The notes under the pieces were generated by a model. That model ran no database searches. It saw nothing but the letters and a program-made list of their open reading frames with translations, and had not been told where the DNA came from. Made by a program: the position numbers and the translations under genes. A stretch of 44,183 nt of DNA from UBA2279 sp041595875 (GTDB taxonomy: Bacteria; Actinomycetota; Coriobacteriia; Anaerosomatales; Anaerosomataceae). Numbering within the stretch: the first letter of the stretch is position 1; every line of letters starts with the position of its first letter. Location of the stretch: assembly GCA_041595875.1 (NCBI GenBank), contig JBFHJN010000011.1, forward strand, positions 1 to 44,183, read 5' to 3'. This document shows positions 40,355-44,183 of this stretch, in pieces.

Positions 40355-41230
40355 TCACTCCGCTGACGCGGCATCCAGTATCGGAAGCGCGTCCAACCAC
40401 TTCGACCTGATGGTGTCCAAGACTCCCTCAGCGACAATGGCGTCAAGAGTCTCTCGGACGACCGTCTCAAGCTCTGTCGCGTCCTTGGCGATCGCCACTC
40501 CGACGGGAACGCCGGAGCCGTACTGACCCGCGAAAGCGACGTCGGTGTAGTCTCGGCCGATATAGGCCCCTACCGCCGCATCGCAAGCGACCGCATCGAT
40601 GTCACCCGCGACCAGGGCATCAAAGGCATCCGTAAGGGTGTCGTAGGCCGTGGCAAAGCCTTCGCCATACTCGCTCTCGAGCATCCAGTAGGCCACGCTC
40701 CCCTCCTGGGCGCCCACACGAAGGCCAGAGATCGTCGCCATGTCCATGGTGGGCACACTCACGGACGCATCTGCGCTCTCCGAAGCCTCCGTGCTTGCCG
40801 TGGTGTCGACGCTCGACGAAGCGGCAACCGTGAAGAAGGCCGGCCCGTCCACAAGATACGAGCCCGCGAAGGCCACGTCCGCCAATACCGCGTCAGTGAT
40901 AGGCAGTGCGCCAAGCGCGATATCGATATCGCCAGACTCCAGTGCTTCTGCAGCACCATCCGAACCGATATCGACGAGTTCAAGGGTCAGGCCGAGGCGC
41001 TCAGCAAGCGCGGCAGCGATATCGACGTCCAGTCCGGCTTCCTCGCCGCCATCTTTGCCGGCAAAGGGCGGGTAGTCCAGATCGACGCCGGCCCGAAGCA
41101 CGCCCGCCTCACCGATGACCGGTGGGGCCACCGAGGGCTCAAGCACTGGGGTATCAGCCTCTTTCGCACACCCGGAAACCGCAAGTACCGCAACCACGGC
41201 ACCGAGGATCATAAGTCGCTTGAAACGCAC
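40355..41230 (-). CDS. amino-acid-binding lipoprotein, canonical lobe order
   Basis: The start is placed at GTG 41230 (291 residues), with GGGAGGAG 6 nt upstream; the frame stays open far upstream through the structured leader. It has a lipoprotein signal (FKRLMILGAVVAVLAVSGC). The solute-binding fold is in normal order: GVLRAGVDLDYPPFAG, DVDIAAALAERLGLTLELV, ESGDIDIALGALPIT, then GLRVGAQEGSVAYWML and AVACDAAVGAYIG. A Ser/Thr/Ala/Glu-rich insert of about 22 residues (SSSVDTTASTEASESADAS) sits at the hinge between lobes. It probably shares the downstream transporter or serves another. Compared with the permuted paralogue the ligand pocket differs, so specificity is likely different. Confidence 0.88.
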   Translation of the reverse strand: MRFKRLMILGAVVAVLAVSGCAKEADTPVLEPSVAPPVIGEAGVLRAGVDLDYPPFAGKDGGEEAGLDVDIAAALAERLGLTLELVDIGSDGAAEALESGDIDIALGALPITDAVLADVAFAGSYLVDGPAFFTVAASSSVDTTASTEASESADASVSVPTMDMATISGLRVGAQEGSVAYWMLESEYGEGFATAYDTLTDAFDALVAGDIDAVACDAAVGAYIGRDYTDVAFAGQYGSGVPVGVAIAKDATELETVVRETLDAIVAEGVLDTIRSKWLDALPILDAASAE

Positions 41231-41259
41231 AGCCCACTCCTCCCGCTGAAGAACATAAG

Positions 41260-41504
41260 TGCTTCCATCCGGCTGACCTGGTCTTTGGCCCCACACTCGC
41301 GTACCGGGACTTCCGCTTGATGCCATCTCACTACCGGTCCTCTCGCCCGCCAACCGGGATGGTTGGACCGGACGGTACGACTTACCCCTAAGACGCGCCA
41401 TGCTCGCGCGACGGCGAACCGCCGGCTTACGTGGGTCCCTTTGGCCGCGTCTACCATGGACTAGGGCGCCGAAACGCCCGCAACCACAGACCCGGATGGA
41501 AGCA
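41260..41504 (-). ncRNA. structured leader RNA candidate before the second binding-protein gene
   Basis: A 13-bp perfect closing stem (TGCTTCCATCCGG at 41260-41272, complement at 41492-41504) encloses several nested hairpins. These are GGGCG/CGCCC (41464-41479), GACGCG/CGCGTC (41392-41451) containing CGGCG/CGCCG (41412-41424), and CCGGTCC/GGACCGG (41334-41371). The minus-strand 3' end lies 30 nt before the GTG start, just upstream of its ribosome site; the 5' end is 13 nt after the comF stop. It could be a riboswitch or attenuator. I could not match it to a known class, and the strand is inferred from position. Confidence 0.5.
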
Positions 41505-41516
41505 AGTGAGAGTGTA

Positions 41517-42230
41517 TCAGGTCGCAGACCCCAGGGTACATCCTGCAGCGTCCGGCCCATCGGCCGCGCGGGCAAGCGCGACCACCCTGACCTCGTGTGC
41601 GCCGGCAGCCATCAGAGCCGCCGAGCAGGCCTCGAACGTGGCGCCCGTGGTGAAGACGTCATCCAGCAACAAGACGCGCCGGGGAACCGGGATCCCTGCG
41701 CACACCGCGTATCGCCCCGAGGCGTTGGCGAAGCGGTCTTCTCGGCCAAGACGGCGCTGGTCGCCAGTGCCGTGCGCCTGAAGCAAGCGCACGAGCGGCA
41801 GGCTCGTTCTGGCGGCTACATCGGCCGCCACGAGGCGCATGTGGTCGAACCCTCTTGTGGAACGCGAAGCGGGGCGCACAGGGACCGGGACCACTGCGTC
41901 GGCCCACGATGCCCAGTCATCGATGCGGGCGGCCATGAGCGCGCCGATCACTGTCACCAGCCGACGCTCCCCTGCGTCCTTGTAGACGGTGACGACGTCT
42001 GATAGCGGCGAACGCAGCATACCCACTACGCGACACGCCGAGAAGGAGAACTCACGACCCGCACATTCAGCGCATGAACCGCTCATGGGAGCCCCGCAGC
42101 GCACACAAGCCCGCCCGGGTGGGATCAACGGCAGGAGCGCTTCGCATGAGGAGCACAGCACTTCGCCGGGCGCATCACAGGCGGCACAGCGCGCGGGGAA
42201 GAACAGCTCGACAAAGCCGTCTCGCCACAT
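41517..42230 (-). CDS. comF: ComF-family phosphoribosyltransferase-like protein
   Basis: The 237-residue protein has N-terminal zinc-finger pairs (CAAC, CSSC, CVRC, CAEC) and a C-terminal PRTase domain. The latter carries the PRPP-binding motif RRVLLLDDVFTTGATFEACS. RPASRSTRGFDHMRLVA and GDQRRLGREDRFAN are the usual ComF signatures. ComF helps bring in transforming DNA in competent Gram-positive bacteria, but the family is also present in non-competent species, where its role is unclear. No other competence gene lies here. It follows the AEC transporter gene by 25 bp on the same strand. Confidence 0.9.
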   Translation of the reverse strand: MWRDGFVELFFPARCAACDAPGEVLCSSCEALLPLIPPGRACVRCGAPMSGSCAECAGREFSFSACRVVGMLRSPLSDVVTVYKDAGERRLVTVIGALMAARIDDWASWADAVVPVPVRPASRSTRGFDHMRLVAADVAARTSLPLVRLLQAHGTGDQRRLGREDRFANASGRYAVCAGIPVPRRVLLLDDVFTTGATFEACSAALMAAGAHEVRVVALARAADGPDAAGCTLGSAT

Positions 42231-42255
42231 GACCCCTCCCTCCGACGGAGGCAGG

Positions 42256-43164
42256 TCAGGTGAACAGCTGCATGAGCGGGACTGTCAGCACCGAGGCAAC
42301 CGTCGTCACAAGAATCGCCGACGCCAAGAAATCGACATCAAGCTTGAACCGCATCCCGATCACGAGGCCCAACATCATCGAGGGCATCCCCGCTTGCAGG
42401 ACCAGAAGCCGCACCAGATCCGCATCACAGACCACAAGGCCGCCAAGCAGCAGGGCCACGGCCGGCAGAACCAGCAGCTTGATGATGGCCACCCCGCCGA
42501 CAAGGCCCAACCTGTCCCGGATTCCGCGCGGCTTGAGCGAGAGCCCCACCGAGATCATGATGAGCGGCACGACGATCTTAGACAGATCAGCCAACCAGTC
42601 GCTTACCAGGACCGGAACAGTCACCGACCGCAGCGCGAGCGCGATAAGCAGCGCGATGAACGGCGGGAACGTGAACAGCTCCTTGAGGGGATTCACACGA
42701 CCCTGGTGCTCGCCCATCTCCCCCGCGACGATGATCCCCACCGTGAGGACGGCCGCAACGGTGCCGAAGACGTCGTAGAAGATGGCGCGGACAAGCCCTG
42801 TGTCGCCGAGAAGAGCTGTGGCAAGCGGATACCCGATGTATCCCGTATTGCCGAACGCGGCTGCCAGGATGAAAGCGCCGGCAGTGGGAGCGGGCAGCCT
42901 GAGGATCCGGGAGACCACCCATGCGAGAAGGACCGCCACAAGCGTGAAGCCCCACGCCATCAACGGGACCTCAGCAAGCTCCCAGCTTATGGGCGCCGGT
43001 TGCACTGTGGTGAAGATGAGCGCAGGCAGGCCGACGTAGATCAGCACGGTGTTGATGGGCCGCGCGTCATCGCTCTTCAAGAGCCCCACCGTGCGCAAGA
43101 CCGTGCCAAGTGCCACGAGGGCAAGCATGCCCAGTATCACGCGCAGCAGCTCGGCGACAGACAC
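42256..43164 (-). CDS. AEC (auxin efflux carrier) family transporter
   Basis: The 302-residue membrane protein starts at GTG 43164, 9 bp after mtnA; no strong ribosome site is seen. About ten hydrophobic helices are arranged as two five-helix halves. Family motifs are INTVLIYVGLPALIFTTV in the first half, AAAFGNTGYIGYPLATALLG around the crossover helix, and LQAGMPSMMLGLVIG in the second half. Bacterial AEC proteins export or import carboxylates such as malate. Linkage to mtnA is not a known functional pair, so the substrate is open. Confidence 0.88.
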   Translation of the reverse strand: MSVAELLRVILGMLALVALGTVLRTVGLLKSDDARPINTVLIYVGLPALIFTTVQPAPISWELAEVPLMAWGFTLVAVLLAWVVSRILRLPAPTAGAFILAAAFGNTGYIGYPLATALLGDTGLVRAIFYDVFGTVAAVLTVGIIVAGEMGEHQGRVNPLKELFTFPPFIALLIALALRSVTVPVLVSDWLADLSKIVVPLIMISVGLSLKPRGIRDRLGLVGGVAIIKLLVLPAVALLLGGLVVCDADLVRLLVLQAGMPSMMLGLVIGMRFKLDVDFLASAILVTTVASVLTVPLMQLFT

Positions 43165-43173
43165 CCGGCTCGC

Positions 43174-44183
43174 CTAGCCCAGCTCGTGGATAGCGCCCGA
43201 TCCAGAACACAGCCCGGCAAGTGACTCCTTGTATGATGCTCGCGCTACACCGCGCTCGGTGATGATCGCCGAGACGTACTTCGCGGGCGTCACGTCGAAC
43301 GCAGGGTTGTAGACCTCGACGCCGGGAGGCGCGATGCGGAACCACCCGTCGAACTGGAATCCCCCGCCCTTGCGGGCGATCTCCAGCTGATGGCCCTTCT
43401 TCAGACCCATGGAGTAGGAGCCCTGCCGCGTGAGGGCGTCCAGCGCATTGGACTCCTGGGAACTCTGGGGCTCGATGATGCCCGAGACCGTGAAGCCGGT
43501 CACTTCTCGGGGATCCCGCTCCTCGATGGTGATGTCGTCGCCCGACTCAAGCGTCAGGTCGACCGTGGAGGTGGGCGCAGCGACATAGAACGGAATGCCG
43601 TGCTCTTTGGCAAGCACCGCAAGTCCATACGTGCCGATCTTGTTGGCGACGTCACCGTTGGCCGCGATCCGGTCAGCGCCCACAATCACCGCGTGCACGA
43701 GACCCTGACGCATCACGCTGGCAGCCATGTTGTCGGTGATGAGCCGATGCGTGATGCCCGCGGTGCGTAGCTCCCACGCGGTCAAGCGAGCACCCTGCAA
43801 CACAGGGCGCGTCTCATCGACCCACACACCGGCGATCTTGCCTTGCTCGGCAGCCGCGAAGATGACCCCCAGCGCGGTGCCGTAGTAGGCAGTGGCCAAC
43901 GAGCCGGCGTTGCAGTGCGTCAGCACCAGACTGCCCTCTTCCAGCAGCTCTGCACCGTGCACGCCGATAGCTCTGTTGCGCTCCTCGTCCTCAGCGGCGA
44001 TCGCCTGTGCTTCCTGCACGATGAGCGAGCGCAGCTCCTCAAGGGAGACGTCAGCGTTGCCGCGGGCGAACGCCTTCATCCGCTCGGCACCCCATGACAG
44101 GTTGACCGCCGTAGGACGGGTGGCCGCGATCTCTGCTGCCACTTCGTCGAGTCGGGCGAGGAACTTCTCGTAGTCCTCGATAT
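43174..44183 (-). CDS. mtnA: S-methyl-5-thioribose-1-phosphate isomerase, 5' end cut by the window
   Basis: The frame is open through the right edge (visible start IEDYEKFLARLDE), so the N-terminus and the R-G-A substrate motif are outside. About 336 codons remain. Catalytic motifs are present: LTHCNAGSLATAYYG with the active Cys, and VGADRIAANGDVANKIGTY with the active Asp. MtnA interconverts methylthioribose-1-phosphate and methylthioribulose-1-phosphate in methionine or 5'-deoxynucleoside salvage. After EERDPREVTGF there is an insert of about 45 residues (IIEPQSSQESNALDALTR, then KKGHQLEIARKGGGFQFDGW) before the standard RIAPPGVEVYNPAFDVTP. This marks a variant subgroup. No mtnB, mtnN or aldolase gene is nearby. 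Confidence 0.9.
   Translation of the reverse strand, partial: IEDYEKFLARLDEVAAEIAATRPTAVNLSWGAERMKAFARGNADVSLEELRSLIVQEAQAIAAEDEERNRAIGVHGAELLEEGSLVLTHCNAGSLATAYYGTALGVIFAAAEQGKIAGVWVDETRPVLQGARLTAWELRTAGITHRLITDNMAASVMRQGLVHAVIVGADRIAANGDVANKIGTYGLAVLAKEHGIPFYVAAPTSTVDLTLESGDDITIEERDPREVTGFTVSGIIEPQSSQESNALDALTRQGSYSMGLKKGHQLEIARKGGGFQFDGWFRIAPPGVEVYNPAFDVTPAKYVSAIITERGVARASYKESLAGLCSGSGAIHELG

Noticed and set aside
41480..41510. Resemblance to SRP RNA (CAGACCCGGATGGAAGCA)
   Set aside because: The GGAA-type apical loop and the GGUCAGGUCCGGAAGGAAGC helix are not reproduced. The matching bases pair with 41260-41272 as a long-range closing stem.
1..44183. CRISPR arrays, insertion sequences, tRNA or rRNA genes
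   Set aside because: No regularly spaced repeats, transposase motifs, tRNA T-arms or rRNA signatures were seen apart from tmRNA.

Overview
The window is high-GC bacterial chromosome with dense, mostly minus-strand genes. It most resembles an anaerobic actinobacterium near the Coriobacteriia (OPB41/Anaerosomatales-like). The basis is the block hpf, secA, prfB, ftsE-ftsX, a C-terminal processing protease, rnr, smpB and ssrA, the actinobacterial flavour of the proteins, and redox genes typical of anaerobes (DsrM/DsrK-like pair, DsrE, TusA, Nim-like flavoprotein). The lineage is inference; no rRNA is present.

Layout. (a) 1-3885, minus: a signalling operon of a DUF4388 protein, a CheR-TPR methyltransferase, a CheY-like receiver and a GspE/PilB-N-like protein cut by the left edge. 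(b) 4172-7428, plus: an ArsR regulator followed by DsrE-family, TusA, a NarI/DsrM-like membrane subunit and an HdrD/DsrK-like Fe-S protein, closed by a nested hairpin. This looks like a sulfur-carrier to quinone or disulfide redox module. (c) 7563-11471: a beta-propeller lipo- or membrane-anchored protein, Nim-like flavoprotein, URO-D-like protein, small multidrug export protein and a hypothetical. (d) 11583-12902: a ribosome-rescue locus with a GGQ hydrolase, tmRNA and SmpB. (e) 12932-25689: histidine kinase, M42 peptidase, RNase R, a small acidic unknown, S41 protease, FtsX, FtsE, a split transketolase, YitT, PHP phosphoesterase and RF2. (f) 25749-28502: secA. (g) 28902-36316: a lower-GC cassette lying between hpf and secA. 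In transcription order it holds a regulatory-domain protein, a 24-residue signal-peptide-like ORF behind a hairpin leader, a membrane HD-GYP protein, a degenerate HD partner, a DUF5317-like membrane protein and a 1092-residue ATPase/TPR/SARP-type regulator. (h) 36537-41230: hpf, then a polar amino-acid ABC transporter with two binding proteins. (i) 41517-44183: ComF, an AEC transporter and MtnA (cut by the right edge).

The strongest novelty candidates are four. First, the peptide/HD-GYP/HD/DUF5317/SARP cassette. Second, a substrate-binding protein whose two canonical halves are in swapped order (circular permutation). Third, an FHA-like domain placed in the extracytoplasmic part of the cognate permease. 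Fourth, a roughly 245-nt multi-branched structured leader before the second binding protein. All were read by eye from sequence; no search or folding program was run.
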